This document shows positions 1 to 6,864 of a stretch of DNA of 9,048 bases, one piece after another. The translations under genes were made by a program, and so were the position numbers. The DNA is from Pseudomonadota bacterium (GTDB taxonomy: Bacteria; Pseudomonadota; Alphaproteobacteria; Rhizobiales; Hyphomicrobiaceae). The DNA is taken from NCBI GenBank assembly GCA_023430315.1, contig JAEZAW010000130.1, positions 1 through 9,048 of the forward strand. The letters run 5' to 3'. Numbering within the stretch: position 1 is the stretch's first letter; each line of letters starts with the position of its first letter. The notes under the pieces were generated by a model. That model was not told the origin of the DNA, ran no database searches, and saw nothing but the letters and a program-made list of their open reading frames with translations.

Positions 1-2
1 GC

Positions 3-395
3 CCTGGCCCGATGCCCGGCACGCCGCCGGGACCGCCTCCGCCAGTGCCAACGTTGACGCCGCCGGGGCCGCCGCCGAGCCGCCCATCCATGCCGCCACC
101 GATCGCGGTAAACGGTGGAGCGCGCGAGCCGGCGCCGCCGCTGCCGCATCAGCGTCCTGTAGGCCCGCCGCCGCTCGACGGGCAGCGGATGCCGCAGCCT
201 CCGCCTGTTACCGGCAATGTGCCGCCGCATACGCAGGGTAACCGTCCGCTGCCGCACGCGGTCCGCGAGACGACGCTGCCAGCCTCGCTCACGGCGAGCC
301 TCGCACGGCTTGCCGGACGTGAGCCACCACCACGGTCGCCGGAGCCGCCGGGTGACGCCGCGCCACCGCCGCAGCGCTCGCGCTCCGGGACTTGA
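3..395 (+). CDS. C-terminal part of a proline-rich protein (5' end outside window)
   Basis: The frame is open from the left edge to a TGA at 393-395 and encodes about 130 residues dominated by Pro, with Gly, Ala, Arg and His. Pro runs such as PPGPPPP occur near the start of the visible part, and there is no recognisable domain, membrane segment or catalytic motif. The ATG at 12 lies inside the Pro-rich stretch and has no obvious ribosome-binding site, so the real start is probably upstream of the window. The frequent CCG, GCG and CTG codons fit a coding frame in a GC-rich genome, but such DNA also gives long chance frames, so this call is tentative. If real, it is a low-complexity tail of a secreted or surface-linked protein lying 124 nt before the coiled-coil gene. 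The function is unknown. Confidence 0.35.
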   Translation, partial: PGPMPGTPPGPPPPVPTLTPPGPPPSRPSMPPPIAVNGGAREPAPPLPHQRPVGPPPLDGQRMPQPPPVTGNVPPHTQGNRPLPHAVRETTLPASLTASLARLAGREPPPRSPEPPGDAAPPPQRSRSGT

Positions 396-519
396 GGACG
401 GGCCGCTCCAAAAGCGCTGGCCATTCATCCGTAGACACGCGTTGCCGGGCTGCCATGGCGCGGGCAAGATGATTTGGCTAAGTTGGTCTCCTGCGTTGCC
501 AAGTCGTGTCAGGATTGCC

Positions 520-1956
520 ATGCAAGGATTTGGGGGGGGCCGCCGAAATCGACCTCGGGAGCGGCATTGCGCAAGCCTCAGCCAGCGGCTGCGTGGGGTA
601 GTGGCCAGTAGCCGTGGCGCGTGGCTGGGTGCGTGGTTGATGCTCGTCGCGGCCTTGGCGCCGGACCATGCCGGTGCCCAGACCCAGGCGACGCCGCCCG
701 CCGAGGGACGGCCGCCGATCAGCAAGAGTTTGATCGAGAAGATCGCCGAGTGGCTGCACGAGGCGAACCGCGCGCACCAGGATTTACTCGCGCGCCTGAG
801 CCGGCCGATCCAACAGGCCCCGCCGTCATCCGATGTTGCGGCCCCGGCAGCGCCCCCTGCAGCCCCGATACCTGCACCGCCGGCCCAGATCGCGCGCCAG
901 CCCGACGAGGCGACGCGCGCGGAGGCGCTCAAGAAGGCCGAGGAGAAGCTCGCCGCCGAGGAAGCGCGCCGCGTCGCAGCCGAGCAGCAAGCCGAGGCGA
1001 CGCGCCGTCAGGAGGAAGCGGCCCGTAAGGCCGAAGCCGAGGCAGCCGCCGAACGGGAACGCGCCGAGGCTGCGCGCCGTGCCATCATCGCCGAGCGGGA
1101 AGCTTCGGAGAAGAAGCGCCAGGAAGAAGAGGCGCGCCTTGTCGAGCAGGCGCGACGCGAGCGCGAGGCGCGCGATGCGGAGGAAGCTGCCCGTGCCAAG
1201 CTCGAGGCCGAGCAGAAGGAACGCGACGCGGAGGTTCGCCGGCAGGCGGAGGCCCTCGCCAAGGACATGGCCGAGCGCGCGACGACCGAAGCCGAGACGC
1301 GCGCGGCCGAAGAGCGTGCGCGACGCGCAGCAGAGCAGGCGGCGCGCACGGCCGCTGCCGAGCGTCGCGAGCGCGAGGAAGCGCAAAAGCTTGCCGAGGC
1401 CGCGGATCGTGCTGCCGAGGCTCGACTTGCCGAGCAGCAGCGGGCGCGCGAGGCCGCTCGTATCGCCGATGAACGCAAGCGTGCCGAGGAGCAGCGTGTG
1501 CGCGAAGCCGAGGCCCGGCGGCTTGCCGAGGCTGCCGGACGGGCCGCGGATGAGCGTCGCCGTGCCGAGGAGCAGCAGGCGCGGGAAGCCGAAGAGAAGA
1601 AGCTCGCGGAAGCGCGCGCCGAGGCCGAGCGCCTGAGAAAGGCGACCGTGCCGGCGCCGGCCGAAGGCAGCAGCACTCGTGCTGCGGCCGTTGCCTCGCC
1701 TCCGCCGCCTGCTGTGACGCCGACGCGCGTGGCGCCTTCCCGCAAAACCGCCCAGCGGGCAGCCTCACTCCGCAAGCGCGTGCGCGTACGCGCGGCAGCC
1801 ACTCAGTGCCATCCATGCCCGCCGCAGCGCCACACGCGCAAGAAGGTACGCCCGGCCGTCGCCAGCTATCGGCACACGACCCATCGCACGAGCCGCGCTC
1901 ACCGCGATCTGTTCTTCTGTCCACCCCCGAAGCACGACCGCATGTCGCGGCGATGA
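520..1956 (+). CDS. Predicted exported Ala/Glu/Arg-rich coiled-coil protein, TolA-like in composition
   Basis: This 478-residue protein has an export signal whose hydrophobic core (residues 34-47) is followed by AGA-Q, suggesting cleavage after A53. A Pro/Ala-rich spacer follows (about 90-127). Residues 128 to about 376 are almost entirely Ala, Glu, Arg, Lys and Gln, as in a long continuous helix or coiled coil, and include two near-identical 27-residue units at 316-369. A Pro-rich hinge leads to a strongly basic tail with C430, C433 and C467. The helical part resembles TolA domain II in composition, but I see no TolA C-terminal domain, and no tol-pal genes are adjacent. A periplasmic spacer or scaffold role is inference. 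Start choice: ATG 520 has AGGA at 511-514 with a 5-nt gap. GTG 601 would give a more typical 26-residue signal peptide but lacks a clear ribosome-binding site. Codons between the two (CGA, AAT, GGG) look atypical, so 601 remains possible. Confidence 0.75.
   Translation: MQGFGGGRRNRPRERHCASLSQRLRGVVASSRGAWLGAWLMLVAALAPDHAGAQTQATPPAEGRPPISKSLIEKIAEWLHEANRAHQDLLARLSRPIQQAPPSSDVAAPAAPPAAPIPAPPAQIARQPDEATRAEALKKAEEKLAAEEARRVAAEQQAEATRRQEEAARKAEAEAAAERERAEAARRAIIAEREASEKKRQEEEARLVEQARREREARDAEEAARAKLEAEQKERDAEVRRQAEALAKDMAERATTEAETRAAEERARRAAEQAARTAAAERREREEAQKLAEAADRAAEARLAEQQRAREAARIADERKRAEEQRVREAEARRLAEAAGRAADERRRAEEQQAREAEEKKLAEARAEAERLRKATVPAPAEGSSTRAAAVASPPPPAVTPTRVAPSRKTAQRAASLRKRVRVRAAATQCHPCPPQRHTRKKVRPAVASYRHTTHRTSRAHRDLFFCPPPKHDRMSRR
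532..539 (+). repeat. Homopolymeric G8 tract beside the candidate start
   Basis: Eight consecutive G residues lie at codons 5-7 of the coiled-coil gene if ATG 520 is the start, or in the 5' leader if GTG 601 is. From ATG 520, loss or gain of one G leads to an early stop (TAG at 598-600 for G7, TAG at 608-610 for G9). It could be a slippage site or a sequencing-error risk. Confidence 0.6.
1465..1626 (+). repeat. Two tandem 81-bp units encoding 27-residue coiled-coil repeats
   Basis: Units 1465-1545 and 1546-1626 both begin ADER(K/R)RAEEQ and continue through RLAEA- or KLAEA-type segments. The 16 bases at 1480-1495 recur exactly at 1561-1576, 81 nt later, so similarity exists at DNA level and not only in amino-acid composition. 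A recent internal duplication, or expansion and contraction of the helix, is a likely origin. Confidence 0.7.
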
Positions 1957-2043
1957 CGGGCCTCGATCTGCGGCGTGCATAGCTCGGTCGCAGGAGCGCA
2001 ATTCCCCACACAAGATGCTATGAGCTGACCAGCCACCCACCCA

Positions 2044-2059
2044 GCAGAGTGCGCTCTGC
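2044..2059. repeat. Perfect 6-bp inverted repeat with 4-nt loop upstream of atm1
   Basis: GCAGAG at 2044-2049 and CTCTGC at 2054-2059 flank TGCG. It sits 28 nt before the atm1 ATG and overlaps an upstream in-frame GTG at 2049. There is no T-run after it, so it is not a convincing terminator. It could be a leader hairpin or an operator, or chance. Confidence 0.3.
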
Positions 2060-2076
2060 GAGGCCGGCAGCGATCC

Positions 2077-2081
2077 AGGAG
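2077..2081 (+). promoter_or_regulatory. Ribosome-binding site that fixes the atm1 start
   Basis: AGGAG lies 6 nt before ATG 2088. An in-frame GTG at 2049 is 39 nt upstream and would add 13 residues, but it lies in the inverted repeat and has no such site. This favours ATG 2088. Confidence 0.75.
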
Positions 2082-2087
2082 CAGTTC

Positions 2088-4061
2088 ATGCAGCGCGAAG
2101 CGAGCGGGAAATCTGCGCAGCAGGCGCATCGAGGCGCGCGTGCGCAGCCGGCGCAGCGCAGCTCTCTGAGGGCGCTCCGCGGCATCTTTCCTTATGTCTG
2201 GCCGGGCGACCGCCCGGATCTCAAGCGCACGGTCGTCGTCTCGCTCGTCCTCATGCTGTTTGCGAAGCTGGTGACGGTCGCCATGCCGTTCACCTACAAG
2301 TGGGCGACCGACGCGCTCGTCGCCGCGACCGGCGCGCAGCAATCCGTAGGTTCTACCTGGAGCTGGCTCATCGGCGCGCCGATTGCGGCCACGTTGCTCT
2401 ATGGCGCCGCGCGGATCGCGATCGTCATCTTCTCTCAGACTCGTGAAGGGCTCTTTGCCAAGGTGGCCATGAATGCCGTGCGCCAGCTTGCGCTCACGAC
2501 CTTCGAGCACATGCACGCGCTCTCGCTGCGCTTCCACCTCGAGCGCAAGACCGGCGGCCTGACGCGCGTGCTCGAGCGCGGCCGCAGTGGTATCGAGAAC
2601 ATCACGCGCATGACGCTGATGACGTTCATCCCGACGATCGTCGAGTTCGCGCTTGTGCTCGGTGTGCTCGCCTTCGAGTTCGACTGGCGCTACGTGCTCG
2701 TCGTCGCCGGCATGATCGTTCTCTATCTCTGGTTCACGATCTTCGCGACCGAGTGGCGTATCCGCATCCGTCGGGCGATGAACGAAAGCGACAGCGACGC
2801 CAATACCAAAGCCATCGACAGCCTGCTCAACTACGAGACGGTCAAGTATTTCGGCGCCGAGGCCCGCGAGGCCGCGCGCTACGATGCGTCGCTCGCAACC
2901 TACGAGCGCGCGAGTGTGCGCACATACACCTCGCTCGCGTGGCTCAATACCGGTCAGGCCGTGATCTTCACGCTGACGCTCACATTTTGCATGGTGATGT
3001 CGGCGCGCGATGTGATCGCCGGCACGAACACGCTTGGCCAGTTCATCATGGTCAATGCGCTCATGCTTCAGCTCTTCATCCCGCTGAACTTCATGGGCAT
3101 GGTCTATCGCGAGATCAAGCAAGGCATTACCGACATCGAGATCATGATGGACGTGCTCGAGCAGCCGCCGGAGGTCGCCGATCGACCCGGCGCGCGCGAA
3201 CTCGTCGTCGGCGGCGGCGCGGTGCGCTTCGAGAACGTGCGCTTCCACTACGAGGCTGCACGGCCGATTCTCGAAGGTCTCTCATTCGAGGTGCCGGCGG
3301 GCAAGATGGTCGCGATCGTCGGACCGTCCGGCGCGGGGAAGTCGACCATCAGCCGCATTCTGCTACGCTTCTACGATGTTTCCGGCGGGCGCGTGACGAT
3401 CGATGGCCAGGATATTCGCGATGTGACACAGGCGAGCGTACGCGCCGCTATCGGCGTCGTGCCGCAGGACACGGTGCTCTTCAACGACACGATCCGCTAC
3501 AACCTGCAGTACGGCCGGCCGGATGCTACGGAGGCCGAGATCGAAGCGGCGGCGCGCCTTGCCCAGATCGATGCCTTCATCAAGACGCTGCCCGAAGGCT
3601 ATGACACCATGGTCGGTGAGCGCGGGCTGAAGCTCTCCGGCGGCGAGAAGCAGCGCGTCGCCATCGCGCGCACGATCCTCAAGTCGCCACCCATTCTCAT
3701 GCTCGACGAAGCGACGAGCGCTCTCGACAGCCACACCGAGAAGGAAATCCAGGACGCGCTCGACAAGGTCGTGAAGGACCGCACGACTCTCGTCATCGCG
3801 CATCGTCTCTCGACGATCGTGCACGCCGACAACATCATCGTGCTCGACAAGGGCCGCCTCGTCGAGCAGGGCACACACGGTGAGCTGATGGCGCGAGATG
3901 GGCTCTATGCTTCGCTCTGGAACCGCCAGCGGCAGGCCGAGAAGGCGCGCGAAGAACTGGCCGCGGCACTCGCGCAGGAGGGCGAGCGCATTGCGGATGG
4001 GCGTCTTCAGCCGGAGGAGGTTGTTCCTTCCGCGAAGGAGGCCGGTGACCCGTCAGTATGA
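2088..4061 (+). CDS. atm1: Atm1/ABCB7-type ABC exporter (half-transporter, TMD-NBD fusion)
   Basis: This 657-residue inner-membrane half-transporter would work as a homodimer. Residues about 45-350 form the membrane domain, with six hydrophobic segments expected. It carries family-typical stretches: FHLERKTGGLTRVLERG (R160 and R164), NYETVKYFGAE, LNTGQ (N287, Q290) and NFMGMVYREIKQG. The Arg pair and the N/Q pair match positions that bind glutathione in bacterial Atm1. The ATPase domain has Walker A GPSGAGKST (412-420, K418), Q-loop Q460, signature LSGGE (516-520), Walker B with D540 and E541, and switch H572, so it looks fully active. Known family members export glutathione-linked sulfur or metal-thiolate species and support Fe-S, heme or heavy-metal homeostasis; the exact substrate here is inferred. 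About 40 charged C-terminal residues follow the ATPase core. The gene starts 131 nt after the coiled-coil gene and ends 33 nt from the convergent dehydrogenase. Confidence 0.95.
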   Translation: MQREASGKSAQQAHRGARAQPAQRSSLRALRGIFPYVWPGDRPDLKRTVVVSLVLMLFAKLVTVAMPFTYKWATDALVAATGAQQSVGSTWSWLIGAPIAATLLYGAARIAIVIFSQTREGLFAKVAMNAVRQLALTTFEHMHALSLRFHLERKTGGLTRVLERGRSGIENITRMTLMTFIPTIVEFALVLGVLAFEFDWRYVLVVAGMIVLYLWFTIFATEWRIRIRRAMNESDSDANTKAIDSLLNYETVKYFGAEAREAARYDASLATYERASVRTYTSLAWLNTGQAVIFTLTLTFCMVMSARDVIAGTNTLGQFIMVNALMLQLFIPLNFMGMVYREIKQGITDIEIMMDVLEQPPEVADRPGARELVVGGGAVRFENVRFHYEAARPILEGLSFEVPAGKMVAIVGPSGAGKSTISRILLRFYDVSGGRVTIDGQDIRDVTQASVRAAIGVVPQDTVLFNDTIRYNLQYGRPDATEAEIEAAARLAQIDAFIKTLPEGYDTMVGERGLKLSGGEKQRVAIARTILKSPPILMLDEATSALDSHTEKEIQDALDKVVKDRTTLVIAHRLSTIVHADNIIVLDKGRLVEQGTHGELMARDGLYASLWNRQRQAEKAREELAAALAQEGERIADGRLQPEEVVPSAKEAGDPSV

Positions 4062-4094
4062 TGCGGTCGGATCACCGTCAGAGTTGCGATGAGA

Positions 4095-4880
4095 TCACCG
4101 CGGCGCGAGGCGGATGGCGCCGTCGAGGCGGATGCACTCGCCGTTGAGCATGACGTTCTCGCAGATGTGCGTGGCGAGCGCCGCGTACTCCGTTGCGCTG
4201 CCGAGGCGCGAGGGGAAAGGCACCGAGGCGGCGAGCGCCTTGCGTGCATCTTCCGGCAGGCCGTCGAACATGGGCGTGTGGAAGAGACCCGGCAGAATCG
4301 CACAGACACGGATGCCGCTCTGCGCGAGATCGCGCGCGACGGGCAGCACCATGGACTTCACGCCGCCCTTAGATGCGGCATAGGCCACCTGACCGATCTG
4401 GCCGTCCTCGGCGGCGACCGAGGATGTGTTGATCATGACGCCGCGCTCGCCATCGGGGCCGATCGGCTCGAGCGACAGCATTCCCGTCGAGCTCTTGGAC
4501 ATCAGGAGGAACGTGCCGATCAGGTTGATCGAGATGACGCGCGCGAAGCTCGCGAGATCGTGCGAGACGTTCGGAGCGCCTTCCTTGCCCTTACGTGCAA
4601 TGCGCTGACCGATCGCAATGCCGGCGCAGTTGACGAGAATGCGCTCCTGGCCGTGCGCTTTGCGGACCACCGCGAGTGCCGCATCGACGTCCGCCTCGCT
4701 GGTCACGTCGCACTTTGCGAACGTGCCGCCGAGCTCCTTGGCGAGCGCAGTGCCAGCCGTCTCGTTCACATCGAGAATGCCGACCTTGACGCCCTTGCCT
4801 GCGAGCGCGCGCGCGGTTGCCGCGCCGAGACCTGAAGCGCCGCCCGTGATGACGGCGGCAATGTCTTTTCCAAGCTGCAT
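4095..4880 (-). CDS. Short-chain dehydrogenase, 3-hydroxyacyl-CoA dehydrogenase type II (HSD10)-like
   Basis: This 261-residue cytoplasmic Rossmann enzyme is complete. It has the cofactor motif TGGASGLG (12-19), D37 at the end of strand two (NAD rather than NADP preference), NCAG (84-87), N119, S154, Y167 and K171, which is the full N-S-Y-K catalytic set. Several stretches are those of the HSD17B10 / 3-hydroxyacyl-CoA dehydrogenase type II group: INTSSVAAEDGQIGQVAY, PGLFHTPM, VPFPSRLG and the closing LNGECIRLDGAIR. The likely reaction is NAD-dependent oxidation of a 3-hydroxyacyl-CoA or 2-methyl-3-hydroxybutyryl-CoA to the 3-keto form, in fatty-acid or branched-chain breakdown; the exact chain is not readable from sequence. 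It lies 86 nt downstream of the acyl-CoA synthetase on the same strand and is probably co-transcribed. A strong AAGGAG precedes the ATG. Confidence 0.93.
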   Translation of the reverse strand: MQLGKDIAAVITGGASGLGAATARALAGKGVKVGILDVNETAGTALAKELGGTFAKCDVTSEADVDAALAVVRKAHGQERILVNCAGIAIGQRIARKGKEGAPNVSHDLASFARVISINLIGTFLLMSKSSTGMLSLEPIGPDGERGVMINTSSVAAEDGQIGQVAYAASKGGVKSMVLPVARDLAQSGIRVCAILPGLFHTPMFDGLPEDARKALAASVPFPSRLGSATEYAALATHICENVMLNGECIRLDGAIRLAPR

Positions 4881-4889
4881 GACGTGATG

Positions 4890-4895
4890 CTCCTT
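4890..4895 (-). promoter_or_regulatory. Ribosome-binding site of the HSD10-like dehydrogenase
   Basis: Reading the minus strand, AAGGAG lies 9 nt before the ATG at 4880-4878. It supports this start and allows independent translation initiation within the putative two-gene transcript. Confidence 0.75.
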
Positions 4896-4916
4896 CCAGA
4901 TGCGAAGATGCGGACC

Positions 4917-4953
4917 TTCATAGGGACCGCAGTGTCAGAGTCAGTTCATAGGG
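4917..4953. repeat. 9-bp direct repeat between synthetase and dehydrogenase genes
   Basis: TTCATAGGG occurs at 4917-4925 and again at 4945-4953, a 28-nt period, inside the 86-nt spacer between the two minus-strand genes. On the transcribed strand it reads CCCTATGAA twice. The purpose is unknown; chance or a small duplication is possible. Confidence 0.4.
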
Positions 4954-4966
4954 TGCGGCGCGCGGC

Positions 4967-6595
4967 TCAGATTTCCTTGGCGCGCTCGCGTAGCACGAAT
5001 TTCTGGATCTTGCCCGTGGACGTCTTCGGCACCTCGGCAAAGACGACGTGGCGCGGGCACTTGTAGTGCGCGAGATGCTCGCGGCACCAGGCGATCACGT
5101 CGGACGCTAGTAGCTGCGTGCCGGGCTTCAGCTCGATGAAGGCGCACGGTGTTTCACCCCACCGCTCATCGGGCTTGGCGACGACGGCGCAGGCGGCGAT
5201 CGACGGGTGCTTGTAGAGCACGTCCTCGACCTCGATCGAGGAGATGTTCTCACCGCCCGAGATGATGATGTCCTTGGAGCGATCCTTGAGCTGGATATAG
5301 CCGTCGGCATGGAGCACGCCGAGATCGCCCGAGTGGAACCAGCCGCCGGCAAAGGCCTCGTCGGTCGCCTGCGGGTTCTTGAGGTAACCCTTCATGACGA
5401 TATTGCCGCGGAACATGACTTCGCCGAGCGTCTGGCCGTCGGAAGGCACGACCTCCATGGTCTCGGGGTTCATCACGGTGAGCCCTTCGAGCGCGGCATA
5501 GCGCACGCCCTGGCGTGCTTTCCTCTGTGCCCGCGCGGACGGATCGAGCACGTCCCACTCGCTCTTCCACTCGTTGACCGATGCCGGGCCGTAGGTCTCG
5601 GTGAGGCCATAGACGTGCGTGACATCGAACCCGGCTTGCTCCATGCGCGAGAGTACGGCCTCGGGCGGCGGTGCGGCGGCCGTGATGAACTGCACGCGAT
5701 GCGGCAGCGGGCGGAGCTCGTTCGGTGTTGCGTTCAGCAGCGAGGACATGACGATCGGCGCGCCGCAGAGGTGCGTGACCTTGTGCTCGGCAATGGCCTC
5801 GTAGATGGCGCCGGCCCTGACCCAGCGGAGGCAGACGTGCGTTCCCGCCGCGGCCGTCACCGTCCAGGGGAAGCACCAGCCATTGCAGTGGAACATCGGC
5901 AGCGTCCAGAGGTAGACGGAATGCCGGCTCATCTGTGCCGAGACGATGTTGGCGTAGCACATGAGGTGCGCGCCGCGGTGGTGGTAGACCACGCCCTTGG
6001 GATTGCCGGTCGTGCCGGACGTGTAGTTGAGCGAGACCGCGTCCCATTCGTCGGCCGGCACCCGCCACTTGAAGCCGGCAAAGCCGCGCTTGATGAAGTC
6101 CTCGTACTCGACGGGGCTCAGCCGCTCGCCGACCTGCGGGAACTCGGGGTCGTCATACTCGACGAGCCGCGGTTTCACGCGGCACTTCTCGATGGCCTCT
6201 TTCACCGTCGCCGAGAATTCGCGGTCGTAGATCAAGACCTTGGACTCGGCGTGGTCGAGCTGGAAGGCGACGATCGCGGCATCGAGGCGGGTATTGATCG
6301 AATGCAGCACGGCCCGCATCATGGGCACGCCGAAGTGAGCTTCGAGCATGGGCGGCGTGTTCGACAGCATGACCGACACGGTGTCGCCGGCGCCGATCCC
6401 GAGCCAGGAGAGTGCGGAGGCGAGCCGGCGCGCGCGCTCGTAGAGCTGCGCGTAGGTGAAACGCTGGCGGCCATGGATGACGGCGATGTGCTCGGGATGA
6501 ACGGCGGCCGAGCGCTCGAGAAAAGTCAGCGGTGTGAGCGGCTGATGGTTGGCCGGTGTCTTGCCGAGATGCCTATCGTAGGGGTTCTGGGACAT
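4967..6595 (-). CDS. AMP-forming acyl-CoA synthetase (ANL superfamily)
   Basis: This 542-residue cytoplasmic ligase would convert a carboxylic acid, ATP and CoA to an acyl-CoA, AMP and PPi. All core motifs are present: P-loop YTSGTTGNPKGV (191-202), the aromatic and adenylate-binding YGLTETYGP (329-337), HSGD with D424, KDRSKD with R439 near the domain hinge, GGENIS (447-452), and the C-terminal lysine K529 in KTSTGK. Length and the WTLPMFHCNGW stretch fit the medium- or short-chain branch that includes DmdB-like methylmercaptopropionate-CoA ligases and plant AAE-type enzymes. The true substrate cannot be told from sequence. It is followed by an HSD10-like dehydrogenase, which suggests a short acid or branched-chain degradation module. 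The ATG at 6595 has only a weak ribosome-binding region, but the N-terminal MSQNPYDRHL leads smoothly into the family's usual start. Confidence 0.95.
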   Translation of the reverse strand: MSQNPYDRHLGKTPANHQPLTPLTFLERSAAVHPEHIAVIHGRQRFTYAQLYERARRLASALSWLGIGAGDTVSVMLSNTPPMLEAHFGVPMMRAVLHSINTRLDAAIVAFQLDHAESKVLIYDREFSATVKEAIEKCRVKPRLVEYDDPEFPQVGERLSPVEYEDFIKRGFAGFKWRVPADEWDAVSLNYTSGTTGNPKGVVYHHRGAHLMCYANIVSAQMSRHSVYLWTLPMFHCNGWCFPWTVTAAAGTHVCLRWVRAGAIYEAIAEHKVTHLCGAPIVMSSLLNATPNELRPLPHRVQFITAAAPPPEAVLSRMEQAGFDVTHVYGLTETYGPASVNEWKSEWDVLDPSARAQRKARQGVRYAALEGLTVMNPETMEVVPSDGQTLGEVMFRGNIVMKGYLKNPQATDEAFAGGWFHSGDLGVLHADGYIQLKDRSKDIIISGGENISSIEVEDVLYKHPSIAACAVVAKPDERWGETPCAFIELKPGTQLLASDVIAWCREHLAHYKCPRHVVFAEVPKTSTGKIQKFVLRERAKEI

Positions 6596-6617
6596 GAGGG
6601 CCGATCGAGCTCAGGGA

Positions 6618-6638
6618 CGAGGCCGCGAGGGGGCCTCG
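6618..6638. repeat. 7-bp inverted repeat (hairpin) just upstream of the acyl-CoA synthetase
   Basis: CGAGGCC at 6618-6624 and GGCCTCG at 6632-6638 pair perfectly around a 7-nt loop. It lies 22 nt before the synthetase ATG, so it would fall in that gene's 5' leader and could affect translation. No T-run follows on either strand, which argues against an intrinsic terminator. Confidence 0.45.
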
Positions 6639-6654
6639 GGCGGAAGCTATCCGA

Positions 6655-6679
6655 GCCCCAGGATCGGGGCAACGGCCCC
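6655..6679. repeat. Three GC blocks able to form two mutually exclusive hairpins
   Basis: GCCCC at 6655-6659, GGGGC at 6666-6670 and GCCCC at 6675-6679 mean the central block can pair with either neighbour (loops of 6 or 4 nt), but not both. In a synthetase leader RNA this is the geometry of a small conformational switch. With 5-bp stems in GC-rich DNA it may also be chance. Confidence 0.35.
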
Positions 6680-6706
6680 TATTTGCCAAACAATGGCCGT
6701 TCATAT

Positions 6707-6734
6707 GCAACGGTAGGATCGTGCAAAGCGTTGC
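6707..6734. promoter_or_regulatory. Candidate operator: 6-bp inverted repeat with 16-nt spacer
   Basis: GCAACG at 6707-6712 is mirrored by CGTTGC at 6729-6734, with half-site centres 22 nt apart, about two helical turns, as suits a dimeric regulator. A further GCAACGG copy occurs at 6669-6675. It lies 110-140 nt upstream of the synthetase start. No regulator gene is in the window, so the function is inferred. Confidence 0.3.
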
Positions 6735-6864
6735 GGCGTCAAGGTCCTGTCGTACGGCGTCACATCTGAGTGATTTGCTGAAAAAGCGTATCACCCGAGC
6801 GCGGCAAATCTGCCAAAGATATGGCGCAATCGATTGGAATGAATGGGTTTCGCTTGCGATGCCG

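Noticed and set aside
217..519. Upstream extension of the coiled-coil gene's frame to 217
   Set aside because: The extension is very rich in Arg and His, overlaps the Pro-rich frame, and would bury the signal peptide more than 130 residues inside the protein.
1899..3248. 449-codon minus-strand open frame opposite the first part of atm1
   Set aside because: It overlaps the well-supported transporter membrane domain, its composition is rich in His, Glu and Arg, and it has no recognisable domain. It is a shadow frame.
4062..4094. Possible bidirectional terminator between convergent atm1 and dehydrogenase
   Set aside because: Only a 4-bp stem (CGGT/ACCG) and a repeated GATCACCG are visible, with no T-run. 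This is too weak to call a terminator.
4089..4835. 248-codon plus-strand open frame opposite the dehydrogenase
   Set aside because: The minus strand carries the intact N-S-Y-K dehydrogenase with a strong ribosome-binding site; the opposite frame is low in hydrophobic residues and unrecognisable.
6711..6742. Minus-strand promoter with -35 TTGACG at 6742-6737
   Set aside because: No good -10 hexamer lies 16-19 nt downstream, so a promoter call would rest on one hexamer.
5207..6769. 520-codon plus-strand open frame opposite the acyl-CoA synthetase
   Set aside because: It is antisense to a gene with every ANL motif. Its predicted protein is Arg/His/Asp-rich with no family features, as expected from mirror frames in GC-rich DNA.
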